A stretch of 64,000 nt of DNA. Source: Mariniflexile maritimum (GTDB lineage: Bacteria; Bacteroidota; Bacteroidia; Flavobacteriales; Flavobacteriaceae). This document shows positions 25,516 to 33,750 of the stretch, piece by piece. The stretch spans positions 62,001-126,000 of the forward strand of contig NZ_WRPN01000004.1 in NCBI RefSeq assembly GCF_009746565.1, in the 5' to 3' direction. Made by a program: the position numbers and the translations under genes. Positions within the stretch are counted from its first letter, which is position 1. Each line of letters begins with the position of its first letter. Below the pieces are notes generated by a model, which did not search any database, was not told the DNA's origin, and worked only from the letters and a program-made list of their open reading frames with translations.

Positions 25516-25846
25516 TGATGTTAAAACCTTTCTTTATGACATCCTACAATCAATAAATGAGATTGACAGTTACTATGGTAAAAAACCAAGGATTTTTAAG
25601 GAGTACATTTCTGACACTAAGACAAAAAGAGCCATTGAGCGTAATTTGGAAATAATTGGTGAAGCAGCTAATCGAATACTTAAAAAGGACAAAGATTTTA
25701 AACTTGATAACGTTGACAAAATTATAGGTACACGTAACAGGATAATTCACGGATATGATAAAATATCAGATGATTTGATTTGGAGTATTGTGATAAATCA
25801 TTTACCCAGATTGAAAGATGAAGTAACCAGACTGCTTGATGAATAA
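25508..25846 (+). CDS. hepT: HepT-like HEPN-domain toxin (DUF86)
   Basis: 112 residues, all-helical. The ribonuclease signature of HEPN toxins, R-x4-H followed by Tyr, is present as GTRNRIIHGYDKI near residue 75. The N-terminal part ILQSINEIDSYYG and AIERNLEIIGEAANRILKKD are family blocks (the Asn-Leu-x-Ile-I-GEAA element). Expected to cut RNA unless blocked by the MNT partner encoded just upstream. A stabilisation or anti-phage role is inferred from the family. Confidence 0.88.
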   Translation: MDNDVKTFLYDILQSINEIDSYYGKKPRIFKEYISDTKTKRAIERNLEIIGEAANRILKKDKDFKLDNVDKIIGTRNRIIHGYDKISDDLIWSIVINHLPRLKDEVTRLLDE

Positions 25847-26283
25847 AGGGTAGCGCGCAACACGCGGAGTCATAAAACAGTTTGAGAAACGCTAATTAAT
25901 TCTAAAAAAATTATATAAATTAAAAGATAGTAAACCAATATTTTGGAGAAACCTTGAATTACGAATTTCTTGAGGCGATGGAATTAACAAACAACAACTT
26001 TTCAGGCTCTTAAAAATTCAGGATTAGACTTTTAAGGCGATTTTTTTTATGTTGAAAAAGTAAAGCTATCAAAAGAATCTAAACTGAACGAAATAAACAT
26101 TATGAAATAAAAACCTTGTATAACAATGTGATAAAATTAATTGCTTAATTCGAGCCTACTTAACCAATTCCTTCCAAAATTTCTATGCAGTTTTTATTTT
26201 TTCCTTATTTCAGCACACAATTATACTTACACATAAGCGTTTTGTGTTTTATCTCAAAACACATTGCAAAAACACCATAACTT
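25847..26283. other. Gene-free AT-rich spacer with possible decayed coding tail
   Basis: No intact gene, RNA or strong promoter seen. A plus-strand frame at 26000-26110 reads FQALKNSGLDF, a stop, then GDFFYVEKVKLSKESKLNE up to a second stop. It looks like the remnant of a gene end, but it is too short for assignment. The spacer follows the toxin-antitoxin pair, a common place for decay. Confidence 0.35.
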
Positions 26284-27297
26284 GTGAAAATAAAACAAAA
26301 CATATCATTAAAACCATACAATACCTTTGGTCTCGATGCGCTAGCCAGCCATTTTGTTGAAGTTTCAACTATGGAAGATTTACGGCAGGTGTTAACATTA
26401 AAAAATTACCCAAACAAGCTTGTTTTAGGGGGCGGTAGCAATATGTTGCTTACGCAGAATTTTAACGGACTTGTAATTCATGTCAACTTAAAAGGGATTG
26501 AAATAGTTTCGGAAAATGATGATTTTGTATTCGTAAAAGCAGCGGCGGGCGAAGTTTGGCATGAGTTTGTTATGTATTGTATCCATAACGATTTTGGAGG
26601 TGTTGAAAACCTATCGTTAATCCCTGGAAATGTGGGTACGGCTCCCATACAGAATATTGGTGCTTATGGGGTAGAACTGAAAGATGTTTTTTATGCGTGT
26701 GAAGCCATTTCAATTGAAAACCAAACCATTGAAACCTTCAAAAAAACCGATTGCCATTTTGATTATAGAAACTCTATTTTCAAAAATGAAGCCAAGGGAA
26801 AATACATCATCACCAGTGTTACGTTTCAGCTTACCAAGCGCAACCATCAACTACACATCCATTATGGCACCATCGCTTCAGAATTGGAAGCTATGCAAAT
26901 TAAAATTCCAACCATCCAAGATATTTCAAAAGCGGTCATTGCCATTCGCGAGAGCAAATTGCCAAATCCAAAGGAAATTGGCAATAGCGGCAGTTTTTTT
27001 AAAAACCCAATGGTGCAAAAATCGCACTACCAAAACCTCCTTCAAAATTTTCCGGATATGCCAAATTATCCAATTTCAAACGAGTATGTTAAAATTCCCG
27101 CAGGTTGGCTTATAGAAAAAGCGGGTTTTAAAGGCAAGCGATTTGATGATTATGGGGTTCATAAAAACCAAGCATTGGTTCTGGTAAATTATGGAAATGC
27201 AAAAGGTTCGGATATTTTGAAACTTTCAGAGCTCATTCAAAAAACCATCGAACGCCTCTTTGGCATTTCAATAGAAGCTGAAGTAAATATCCTTTAA
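26284..27297 (+). CDS. murB: UDP-N-acetylmuramate dehydrogenase
   Basis: 337 residues, GTG start. Reduces UDP-GlcNAc-enolpyruvate to UDP-MurNAc in peptidoglycan synthesis, FAD-dependent. Motifs: LVLGGGSNMLLTQNFNGLVIHVNLKGIEI (FAD), VENLSLIPGNVGTAPIQNIGAYGVEL, DCHFDYRNSIFKNEAKGKYIITSVTFQL (YRxSxF), KEIGNSGSFFKNPMV (catalytic Ser), IPAGWLIEKAGFKG, and HKNQALVLVN. Length and the YRxSxF loop place it with type I (E. coli-like) MurB. Confidence 0.97.
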   Translation: MKIKQNISLKPYNTFGLDALASHFVEVSTMEDLRQVLTLKNYPNKLVLGGGSNMLLTQNFNGLVIHVNLKGIEIVSENDDFVFVKAAAGEVWHEFVMYCIHNDFGGVENLSLIPGNVGTAPIQNIGAYGVELKDVFYACEAISIENQTIETFKKTDCHFDYRNSIFKNEAKGKYIITSVTFQLTKRNHQLHIHYGTIASELEAMQIKIPTIQDISKAVIAIRESKLPNPKEIGNSGSFFKNPMVQKSHYQNLLQNFPDMPNYPISNEYVKIPAGWLIEKAGFKGKRFDDYGVHKNQALVLVNYGNAKGSDILKLSELIQKTIERLFGISIEAEVNIL

Positions 27298-27312
27298 TAT
27301 CAAAGAAATTTC

Positions 27313-27320
27313 TAACTTTG
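27313..27320 (+). promoter_or_regulatory. -7 box (TAACTTTG) of the sigma/anti-sigma pair
   Basis: Exact TAnnTTTG 45 bases upstream of the sigma factor's TTG start; no convincing TTTG at the -33 distance. Confidence 0.4.
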
Positions 27321-27365
27321 GTATTTTTCAACCGTTCATTTTTCAACTTTTAAAAACTAACCATC

Positions 27366-27896
27366 TTGATTTCACCCATTGAAAAGGAAATAGTTACCTT
27401 ATTGGAACGTGGCGATAAAAAGGCCATTACCTTGCTGTACGACAACTATGCCGATGCATTGTATGGGGTTATAAAAAAAATTATTGCGGATGATGATACC
27501 GCCCAAGATGTGCTTCAGGAAAGTTTTATCAAAATATGGCGCTACTCAAAAAAATACGATCCCGATAAGGCAAAATTGTTTACGTGGCTTTACAGAATTG
27601 CCTATAATACGGCGATAGACAAGGTTAGGTCGCAAAAAAATAAGGATGGTAATGAAGTCCAGATAGAAACTTCAAACGTATATAAAATATCTGCGGACGA
27701 GTTAAATCAAGATGTTATGGACATGCAAAAACACTTGGGTAGTTTGGACGAGAAATATCAAATTATTATTAATGCACTCTTTTTTGAGGGCATGACCCAA
27801 CAGGAAGCCAGTGAAGAACTCGATATTCCGTTGGGCACCATAAAATCGAGATTGAAAATTGGATTACGTGAATTGAAAAAAATCTATAATCCTTAA
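27366..27896 (+). CDS. ECF RNA polymerase sigma factor
   Basis: 176 residues, TTG start. Region 2: ALYGVIKKIIADDDTAQDVLQESFIKIWRYSKKYDPDKAKLFTWLYRIAYNTAIDKVR; region 4: EKYQIIINALFFEGMTQQEASEELDIPLGTIKSRLKIGLRELKKI. It is followed after eight bases by a membrane anti-sigma factor of the RskA type, so this is a SigK-like pair controlled from the envelope. No -35/-10 autoregulation site could be recognised. Confidence 0.94.
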   Translation: MISPIEKEIVTLLERGDKKAITLLYDNYADALYGVIKKIIADDDTAQDVLQESFIKIWRYSKKYDPDKAKLFTWLYRIAYNTAIDKVRSQKNKDGNEVQIETSNVYKISADELNQDVMDMQKHLGSLDEKYQIIINALFFEGMTQQEASEELDIPLGTIKSRLKIGLRELKKIYNP

Positions 27897-27907
27897 TTAA
27901 AAACGTG

Positions 27908-28696
27908 ATGAATGCGAAAACAACTACTTTTTTAAATTCGGGCCTCCTAGAAAAATATCTATTGGGCAACACTACTACTGCCGAAACCGAGTTGGTAGAG
28001 TCTTATGTTTCAAAATATCCCGAAGTTCAAAATGCCTATACAACCTTACAATACAACCTCGAAATTGTTTCAAAAAGAAATGCGGTTGAAGCTCCCAGAA
28101 GCGTATTAAGTTCTATTTTGGATACTTTGGATGATAAGCCCGTTGTAACATTGAACGTGACAAAAAAATATAAGGCATGGTATAAATTTAGCGTTGCAGC
28201 AAGTGTTATCGCCTTTATGTTTGCAGGAACTTCCTATATATTCTACCATCAAAACCAACGTTTGAACGAGGAAAACCAAGTGGTAGTTGACGAGATTTTT
28301 GATTTGCGCAGCGATATTGCAGCAAACAACAAAAAGTTGGATAATATCATGCAACAATTTAAGGAACTTAACGACCCAAATACCTATAAATACATCATGC
28401 AGGGCAATAACCGAGCGAAAAACCTTAAAACCGTGGCATACATCAACCCTAAAGAAAAAACATCGATGATTGATGTGGTATCCTTGCCAAAATTACCCGA
28501 AAACCAATGCTACCAAATTTGGGCTGAATTGCAAGGTAAAATGGTAAGTTTGGGCATTTTAACCGAAGCCGACAGGCAACTTAAAATATTACCCTATACC
28601 GAAAATGCCCTTGCCCTTAACATTACCATAGAGCCTAAAGGCGGCAATACCGTGGCATCATTAAATAATATGGTAGCCGAAATAGATTTAAAATAA
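27908..28696 (+). CDS. RskA-like membrane anti-sigma factor
   Basis: 262 residues from the ATG used; a GTG one codon earlier is possible. N-terminal cytoplasmic sigma-binding helix region (FLNSGLLEKYLLGNTTTAETELVESYVSKYPEVQNAYTTLQ), one membrane helix at about residues 89-107 (FSVAASVIAFMFAGTSYIFY), a coiled-coil linker, and a C-terminal periplasmic anti-sigma-K domain (DVVSLPKLPENQCYQIWAELQGKMVSLGIL). Holds the preceding sigma factor until an envelope signal releases it, by family analogy. Followed by a strong terminator. Confidence 0.93.
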   Translation: MNAKTTTFLNSGLLEKYLLGNTTTAETELVESYVSKYPEVQNAYTTLQYNLEIVSKRNAVEAPRSVLSSILDTLDDKPVVTLNVTKKYKAWYKFSVAASVIAFMFAGTSYIFYHQNQRLNEENQVVVDEIFDLRSDIAANNKKLDNIMQQFKELNDPNTYKYIMQGNNRAKNLKTVAYINPKEKTSMIDVVSLPKLPENQCYQIWAELQGKMVSLGILTEADRQLKILPYTENALALNITIEPKGGNTVASLNNMVAEIDLK

Positions 28697-28722
28697 TTGA
28701 ACACAAATAAAAATCCCTCAAG

Positions 28723-28761
28723 AAAAAGCCTCATTTTTTGAATATCAAATGAGGCTTTTTT
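28723..28761 (+). terminator. Terminator of the sigma/anti-sigma operon
   Basis: AAAAAGCCTCATTT and AAATGAGGCTTTTT, a perfect 14-bp stem with a 10-base loop, ending in T5. Works in both directions by symmetry, so it may also end transcription from the aquaporin gene side. Confidence 0.85.
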
Positions 28762-28766
28762 ATGCT

Positions 28767-28850
28767 ATACTTTTAACGTTGTACTTTTAACGTCGTACTT
28801 TTAACGTCGTACTTTTAACTTCGTACGTCTAACTTTGTACTTTGTACTTT
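28767..28850. repeat. 14-bp tandem array (GTACTTTTAACGTC)
   Basis: Five GTAC words recur at exactly 14-base intervals, then once at 7. On the other strand the unit is two heptamers, AAAGTAC and GACGTTA. Later copies are degenerate. It lies just past the terminator and before the end of the aquaporin gene. Confidence 0.75.
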
Positions 28851-28854
28851 CCGT

Positions 28855-29541
28855 TTATTCCTTTACAAACAGTGCCTTATGTATTAAGCCCGCAACAATG
28901 GCCCCGGCAATGGGCGCTAACCAAAACAGCCACAGTTGGTTGGTATAATCGGCACCCGCAAATAATGCCTGACTTGTAGATCGTGCAGGGTTAACCGAGG
29001 TGTTGGAAATGGGAATACTAATTAAATGAATAAGCGTTAATGCCAAACCAATGGCAATACCGGCAAAACCAGCAGGTGCCTTGGGGTATGTGCTGCCTAA
29101 AATAATTAACAGGAAAAACATGGTTAGCGTAAATTCGGTTATTAATACCGAAACCATGCTATAGCCTCCAGGCGATAATTGGTCGTAGCCATTGGCGGCA
29201 AACCCACCAATATCAACAAAGTCCGATTTTCCGGAAACAATTAAATACAATACCCCAGCTGCGGCAATAGCCCCAACTAACTGGGCAATAATGTACCCAA
29301 GCACATTTTTTGCATCAAATTTTCCGCCAATCCATAACCCAATGGTAACAGCAGGGTTAAAGTGTGCGCCAGAAATATGGCCAACAGCGTAAGCCATGGT
29401 TAATACGGTTAAGCCGAATGCCAACGCTACTCCAACAAAACCAATTCCTAAGTCTGGAAAACCGGCGGCAAAAATAGCGCTTCCGCAGCCACCAAAAACA
29501 AGCCAAAATGTGCCAAAAAACTCGGCAAACAATTTTTTCAT
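28855..29541 (-). CDS. aqpZ: Aquaporin Z (MIP family water channel)
   Basis: 228 residues, six membrane helices and two half-helices carrying the NPA boxes: [16 protein letters not shown] and [17 protein letters not shown] (selectivity-filter Arg follows NPA). His in the [12 protein letters not shown] block and Thr/Val neighbours match orthodox water-specific AqpZ and not glycerol facilitators. N terminus [25 protein letters not shown] is typical. Monocistronic. Confidence 0.95.
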   Translation of the reverse strand: MKKLFAEFFGTFWLVFGGCGSAIFAAGFPDLGIGFVGVALAFGLTVLTMAYAVGHISGAHFNPAVTIGLWIGGKFDAKNVLGYIIAQLVGAIAAAGVLYLIVSGKSDFVDIGGFAANGYDQLSPGGYSMVSVLITEFTLTMFFLLIILGSTYPKAPAGFAGIAIGLALTLIHLISIPISNTSVNPARSTSQALFAGADYTNQLWLFWLAPIAGAIVAGLIHKALFVKE

Positions 29542-29689
29542 AAATTTAGTATTTTAAAGGTTAGTAAGCTAAATATACTTATTATTAGTGGATTAGACAC
29601 AAAAAAAACGATTTTGTCACATTCGCCATATCATTCCCATATAAATTATTGGCAAATACGTTATCTTTGCAAAAACAATTTAAAAGGCA

Positions 29690-29737
29690 CATCCATTACC
29701 TAAATATAATCTTTTAAAAAAATGGATTATATGGATG
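29690..29737 (+). promoter_or_regulatory. Structured leader with 18-codon ORF
   Basis: CATCCAT and ATATAATC on the left pair with the continuous GATTATATGGATG on the right, giving a 13-base right arm and a bulge in the left arm. Inside it, an ATG at 29722 opens an 18-codon ORF (MDYMDVACVRAIIYNIST) whose stop overlaps the next gene's ATG as ATGA. A TATCTTTG box lies at 29662-29669. Attenuation or coupled translation is an inference. Confidence 0.35.
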
Positions 29738-29774
29738 TTGCGTGTGTCCGTGCAATAATATATAATATAAGTAC

Positions 29775-29978
29775 ATGAAACTTCTTTTAATTACCATTGC
29801 ATTATTAGGGTTAGGAATTGCAGGAATTGCCATTAAACTTTGGGCCAAAAAGGATGGTAAATTTTCGGGCACTTGCGCCAGCCAAAACCCCATGCTAAAC
29901 AAAAATGGCGAAAGTTGTGGTTTTTGCGGAAAAACCCCCGACCAATTCAAGGATTGTAACGAACCTCAACACTCTTAA
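29775..29978 (+). CDS. Small membrane-anchored Cys-rich protein
   Basis: 67 residues: one N-terminal hydrophobic helix (LLLITIALLGLGIAGIAIKLWA), then a soluble domain with four cysteines in C-x14-C-x2-C-x9-C: GTCASQNPMLN, SCGFCGKTPDQFKDC. The spacing could bind zinc or form disulfides. Similar short proteins are conserved in flavobacteria without assigned function. It precedes a glycosyltransferase gene by six bases, so it is likely in the same operon. Confidence 0.75.
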   Translation: MKLLLITIALLGLGIAGIAIKLWAKKDGKFSGTCASQNPMLNKNGESCGFCGKTPDQFKDCNEPQHS

Positions 29979-29984
29979 AATTTT

Positions 29985-31097
29985 ATGGGTTTACTTGATT
30001 TTGTTTGCTACGGCTTCATAGCCCTAGTTGTTATTCAAGTTGTTTATTATTTAGGTTTCTTCGGAAAATTTGCTTTTTTAAAGTCCACAACCCATTCCCC
30101 AAAGGCCGTAAGTATTTCGGTTATTATTTGTGCCAAAAATGAAGAAGAAAACCTAAAGAAATTTTTGCCCTCGGTTTTATCACAAGACTATCCCCTTTTT
30201 GAGGTTGTTTTAATTAACGATGCTTCTTCCGATGATACCCTTGAGGTTATGGAAGCCTTTGCGGCCGAACACAATAACATAAAAATTGTTGATGTAAAAA
30301 ATATTGAAGCCTTTTGGGGCAATAAAAAATATGCCTTAACACTTGGTATTAAAGCTTCAAAATATGAGCACTTATTGTTTACAGATGCCGATTGCGAACC
30401 TGTTTCAAAATACTGGATACAAGAAATGGCCGCTTGTTTTAATACCGAGCAAACCCTTGTTTTAGGGTATGGTGCCTATTCAAAAATTAAAAAATCGTTT
30501 TTAAATAAGCTCATTCGTTTTGAAACCTTGGTTACCGCCGTGCATTATTTTTCGTTCGCTAAAGCAGGGTTGCCCTATATGGGTGTTGGCCGAAATTTGG
30601 CCTATGCCAAAAACGAGTTTTTTAAAGCCAACGGATTTATCAATCATATAAAAGTACGTTCGGGCGATGACGACCTGTTTGTTAACCAAGTAGCCACAAA
30701 AAGCAATACGGCCATCTGTTTTTCAAAAAACAGTTTCACCATGTCGGTACCCAAAACCACCTTCAAACATTGGATGAAACAAAAAAGGAGGCACATTTCA
30801 ACGGCAAAATATTATAAGTTGAGCCACAAAGTGTTGTTAACGGTGTTGTATATCAGTAATTTGCTTTTCTGGGTTTGTGCCGTGGTTTTATTGGCAACAA
30901 CCTTTCAATGGCAACTTATTTTGGGCTTGTTTCTGTTGCGCATGATTTTACACTATGTCGTTTTTGGAATATCGGCAAAGAAATTGGGGGAAAATGACCT
31001 TATTTGGTTGCTTCCGTTTTTTGAAATCTTTTTAATTACGGTACAATTAACTATCTTTATAAATAATCTTGTATCAAAACCAAATCATTGGAAATAA
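29985..31097 (+). CDS. Membrane glycosyltransferase family 2
   Basis: 370 residues. N-terminal membrane helix (FVCYGFIALVVIQVVYYLGFF), GT-A domain with VSISVIICAKNEEENLKKFLPSVLSQDY, FEVVLINDASSDDTLEVM, LLFTDADCEPVSKYW (DxD), GVGRNLAYAKNEF and SGDDDLFVNQ, then KHWMKQKRRHISTAKYY (Q/RxxRW-like RRH) and three C-terminal membrane helices. Layout fits processive or lipid-linked GT2 enzymes of the inner membrane. Product unknown. The downstream sigma factor gene overlaps its end by ten bases. Confidence 0.9.
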   Translation: MGLLDFVCYGFIALVVIQVVYYLGFFGKFAFLKSTTHSPKAVSISVIICAKNEEENLKKFLPSVLSQDYPLFEVVLINDASSDDTLEVMEAFAAEHNNIKIVDVKNIEAFWGNKKYALTLGIKASKYEHLLFTDADCEPVSKYWIQEMAACFNTEQTLVLGYGAYSKIKKSFLNKLIRFETLVTAVHYFSFAKAGLPYMGVGRNLAYAKNEFFKANGFINHIKVRSGDDDLFVNQVATKSNTAICFSKNSFTMSVPKTTFKHWMKQKRRHISTAKYYKLSHKVLLTVLYISNLLFWVCAVVLLATTFQWQLILGLFLLRMILHYVVFGISAKKLGENDLIWLLPFFEIFLITVQLTIFINNLVSKPNHWK

Positions 31098-31630
31098 GCG
31101 AAGCCATTAAACGAGCCAAGAAAAACGACCAAAAAGCGTTTAATTTCTTGTTGGATACCTATTGGGATGATGTGTATGGTTTTCAATTAAAGCGCATCCA
31201 AAACGAAAATGATGCTGAAGATGTTACCATTCAAACCTTTTCTAGGGCTTTTGATAGAATTGAAACATTTGATGAAACCTACAAGTTTAAAACCTGGTTA
31301 ATCACCATTTCAAAAAACATTTATATCGATTTATTGCGGAAAGAGAAAAACTCCATTTCACAGGTTACTTCCAATGATGATAAATCGGTATATCAAATTT
31401 TAGATGAATCGCCTTCCCCGGAAGATGAGCTAATTACCGAACAGCATTTGGCTAAGTTGCTTCGCGACATAAAAAAATTAAAGCCCCATTACCAAGAAAT
31501 TATCAATCTGCGGTATTTTCAAGAATTGAGCTACAAGGAAATCTCCATACAGCTCCAGGAACCTATCAATAATGTAAAAGTAAAGTTGTTGCGTGCCAAA
31601 AAATTGTTGGCCGAAATTATTCAAGGTTAG
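31088..31630 (+). CDS. ECF RNA polymerase sigma factor
   Basis: 180 residues, TTG start located inside the end of the preceding glycosyltransferase gene, so coupled. Region 2: FQLKRIQNENDAEDVTIQTFSRAFDRIETFDETYKFKTWLITISKNIYIDLLRKE; region 4: LKPHYQEIINLRYFQELSYKEISIQLQEPINNVKVKLLRAKKLLAEII. No anti-sigma gene follows; the next gene is lipA behind its own -7 box. How it is controlled is unclear. Confidence 0.92.
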   Translation: MEISEAIKRAKKNDQKAFNFLLDTYWDDVYGFQLKRIQNENDAEDVTIQTFSRAFDRIETFDETYKFKTWLITISKNIYIDLLRKEKNSISQVTSNDDKSVYQILDESPSPEDELITEQHLAKLLRDIKKLKPHYQEIINLRYFQELSYKEISIQLQEPINNVKVKLLRAKKLLAEIIQG

Positions 31631-31795
31631 TGGAAAGTTCCTTTTTTACGCGATTCCTTCAATAGGTGTTCGTTTCAAAGGAACATACCATTCCATAAAA
31701 TAGTTCTGCAATGTTGGTGGGCATGGATTCTTTTTAAATGAATCGGGCATCCGGCTTCTCGTTACTTTATAGAAAGATTTTAAAAGAATACTTTG

Positions 31796-31803
31796 TATCT
31801 TTG
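31796..31803 (+). promoter_or_regulatory. -7 box (TATCTTTG) of lipA
   Basis: Exact TAnnTTTG 18 bases before the lipA ATG. No convincing -33 element. Confidence 0.4.
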
Positions 31804-31821
31804 TTGCTTTATTTTTAAGAC

Positions 31822-32703
31822 ATGGATTCTGAAACCGTTTCAAATATTTTACCCGACGAACGTATTGTAAAACCAAAGTGGCTGCGTGTAAAACTTCCAA
31901 CAGGAAAAAAATACACCGAACTTCGTGGCTTGGTTGATAAATATAGTTTGAATACCATTTGCACCTCGGGCAGTTGCCCCAACATGGGCGAGTGCTGGGG
32001 CGAAGGAACTGCTACCTTTATGATTTTAGGAAACATTTGCACGCGTTCTTGCGGGTTTTGCGGTGTGAAAACGGGCAGACCGGATAGTGTAGATTGGGAT
32101 GAACCAGAAAAAGTAGCACGTTCCATAAAGCTAATGCATATCAAACATGCAGTTTTAACCAGTGTTGATAGAGATGATTTAAAGGATATGGGAAGCATTA
32201 TGTGGGCCGAAACCGTTAAAGCTGTGAGAAGAATGAACCCCGAAACAACGTTGGAAACCCTTATTCCCGATTTTCAAGGGGTTGAGCAGCATTTGGATCG
32301 CATTATTGCAGTAGCCCCAGAAGTGGTATCGCACAACATAGAAACCGTAAGAAGGTTAACGCGCGAAGTACGAATACAGGCGCAATACGACCGTAGCTTG
32401 GGGGTTTTAAAGTATTTGAAACAACAGGGGCAACGGCGCACAAAATCGGGCATCATGCTTGGTTTGGGCGAAACCCGCGAAGAGGTCATTCAAACGCTTC
32501 ACGATTTAAAAGCCCACGATGTGGATGTGGTTACTATTGGGCAATACCTTCAGCCAAGTAAAAAACATTTGCCCGTTAAGCATTTTGTGAATCCGGATCA
32601 ATTTAAAGAATATGAGGAAATTGGTTTGGATTTAGGATTTCGCCATGTAGAAAGTAGTGCTTTGGTGCGCTCTTCCTATAAAGCTCAAAAACATATTCAT
32701 TAG
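31822..32703 (+). CDS. lipA: Lipoyl synthase
   Basis: 293 residues. Radical-SAM enzyme that inserts two sulfurs into octanoyl groups on lipoyl domains. Two 4Fe-4S clusters: the auxiliary cluster [12 protein letters not shown] and the radical-SAM CxxxCxxC in [13 protein letters not shown]-terminal RSSYKAQKH supplies the conserved Ser ligand. Also [26 protein letters not shown]. Standard length. Followed after three bases by a GAPDH gene, so the two may form one transcript. Confidence 0.97.
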   Translation: MDSETVSNILPDERIVKPKWLRVKLPTGKKYTELRGLVDKYSLNTICTSGSCPNMGECWGEGTATFMILGNICTRSCGFCGVKTGRPDSVDWDEPEKVARSIKLMHIKHAVLTSVDRDDLKDMGSIMWAETVKAVRRMNPETTLETLIPDFQGVEQHLDRIIAVAPEVVSHNIETVRRLTREVRIQAQYDRSLGVLKYLKQQGQRRTKSGIMLGLGETREEVIQTLHDLKAHDVDVVTIGQYLQPSKKHLPVKHFVNPDQFKEYEEIGLDLGFRHVESSALVRSSYKAQKHIH

Positions 32704-32706
32704 GTT

Positions 32707-33723
32707 ATGGTCAATATTGCCATTAATGGCTTTGGCAGGATAGGCAGGCGCGTTTTTAGGCTGCTTCAAGATTATCAGGATGTTCAAATAGTGGCCATCA
32801 ACGATTTGGCCGATGCCAAAACGCTAAGCCATTTGCTTAAATATGATAGCGTACACGGTCTTTTCAACGGCACTGTTACGCATGATGAAAACCATATCAT
32901 AGTTAATGGCAGAAAAATTGCATTATTGAATTGCAACCATCCAAGTGCGATTGATTGGAACCCTTTCCATGTCGATTTCGTTATTGAAGCTACTGGCAAG
33001 TTTAAGTCTAAAGCAGATTTACACCACCACCTTGCCAACGGTGCAAAATGTGTTATTTTAAGCGTGCCCCCTTTGGACGATGATATTAAAACCATTGTTA
33101 TGGGCGTTAATGATGCCAGTATTAACGGCAGGGAGACCATTATTTCCAACGCGTCGTGCACCACCAATAATGCAGCACCCATGATTGAAATCATTAACAC
33201 GCTATGTGGCATCAATCAGGCATACATTACAACGGTTCATTCTTATACAACCGACCAAAGTTTGCACGACCAGCCCCATCGCGATTTACGCCGTTCGCGA
33301 GCTGCGGCACAATCTATCGTGCCCACCACAACGGGAGCGGCAAAGGCATTGACCAAAATTTTCCCCGAACTTTCAAACGTTATTGGCGGGTGCGGAATTC
33401 GCGTGCCCGTTATCAATGGTTCGTTAACCGATATAACCTTCAATGTTAAACAAACGGTTTCCATTGAAGCCATCAATCAAGCCTTTAAGGATGCTTCCAA
33501 AAATAGATATAAGGGTATTTTGGAATATACCGAAGACCCCATAGTTTCCATAGATATTGTAGGGAACACCCATTCCTGTATTTTTGATGCTGGCATGACT
33601 TCTGTTATAGGAAATATGGTTAAAATTATTGGTTGGTACGATAATGAAACCGGCTATTCAAAAAGAATTATTGACTTAATACGCAATTTATCGGAAAAAA
33701 AGTGTTGTTTATCGATAAAATAA
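32707..33723 (+). CDS. gap: Glyceraldehyde-3-phosphate dehydrogenase, type I
   Basis: 338 residues. Oxidises G3P to 1,3-bisphosphoglycerate with NAD(P). N-terminal Rossmann INGFGRIGRRVFRLL; catalytic Cys in ISNASCTTNNAAPMIEI; His in TTVHSYTTDQSLHDQPHRDLRRSRAAAQSIVPTTTGAAKA; C-terminal WYDNETGYSKRIID. The sequence after SCTTN is NAAP instead of CLAP, a variant seen in one of the two GAPDH types of flavobacteria, so this may not be the main glycolytic isozyme. Tight behind lipA. Confidence 0.95.
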   Translation: MVNIAINGFGRIGRRVFRLLQDYQDVQIVAINDLADAKTLSHLLKYDSVHGLFNGTVTHDENHIIVNGRKIALLNCNHPSAIDWNPFHVDFVIEATGKFKSKADLHHHLANGAKCVILSVPPLDDDIKTIVMGVNDASINGRETIISNASCTTNNAAPMIEIINTLCGINQAYITTVHSYTTDQSLHDQPHRDLRRSRAAAQSIVPTTTGAAKALTKIFPELSNVIGGCGIRVPVINGSLTDITFNVKQTVSIEAINQAFKDASKNRYKGILEYTEDPIVSIDIVGNTHSCIFDAGMTSVIGNMVKIIGWYDNETGYSKRIIDLIRNLSEKKCCLSIK

Positions 33724-33732
33724 TTATATTTG
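33705..33732 (+). promoter_or_regulatory. Promoter of the hybrid histidine kinase
   Basis: TTG, 17 bases, TATATTTG. The exact -7 box overlaps the first possible TTG start of the kinase frame, so translation must begin downstream, at the ATG chosen. Confidence 0.5.
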
Positions 33733-33750
33733 TCCGTGATATTTAATAAA

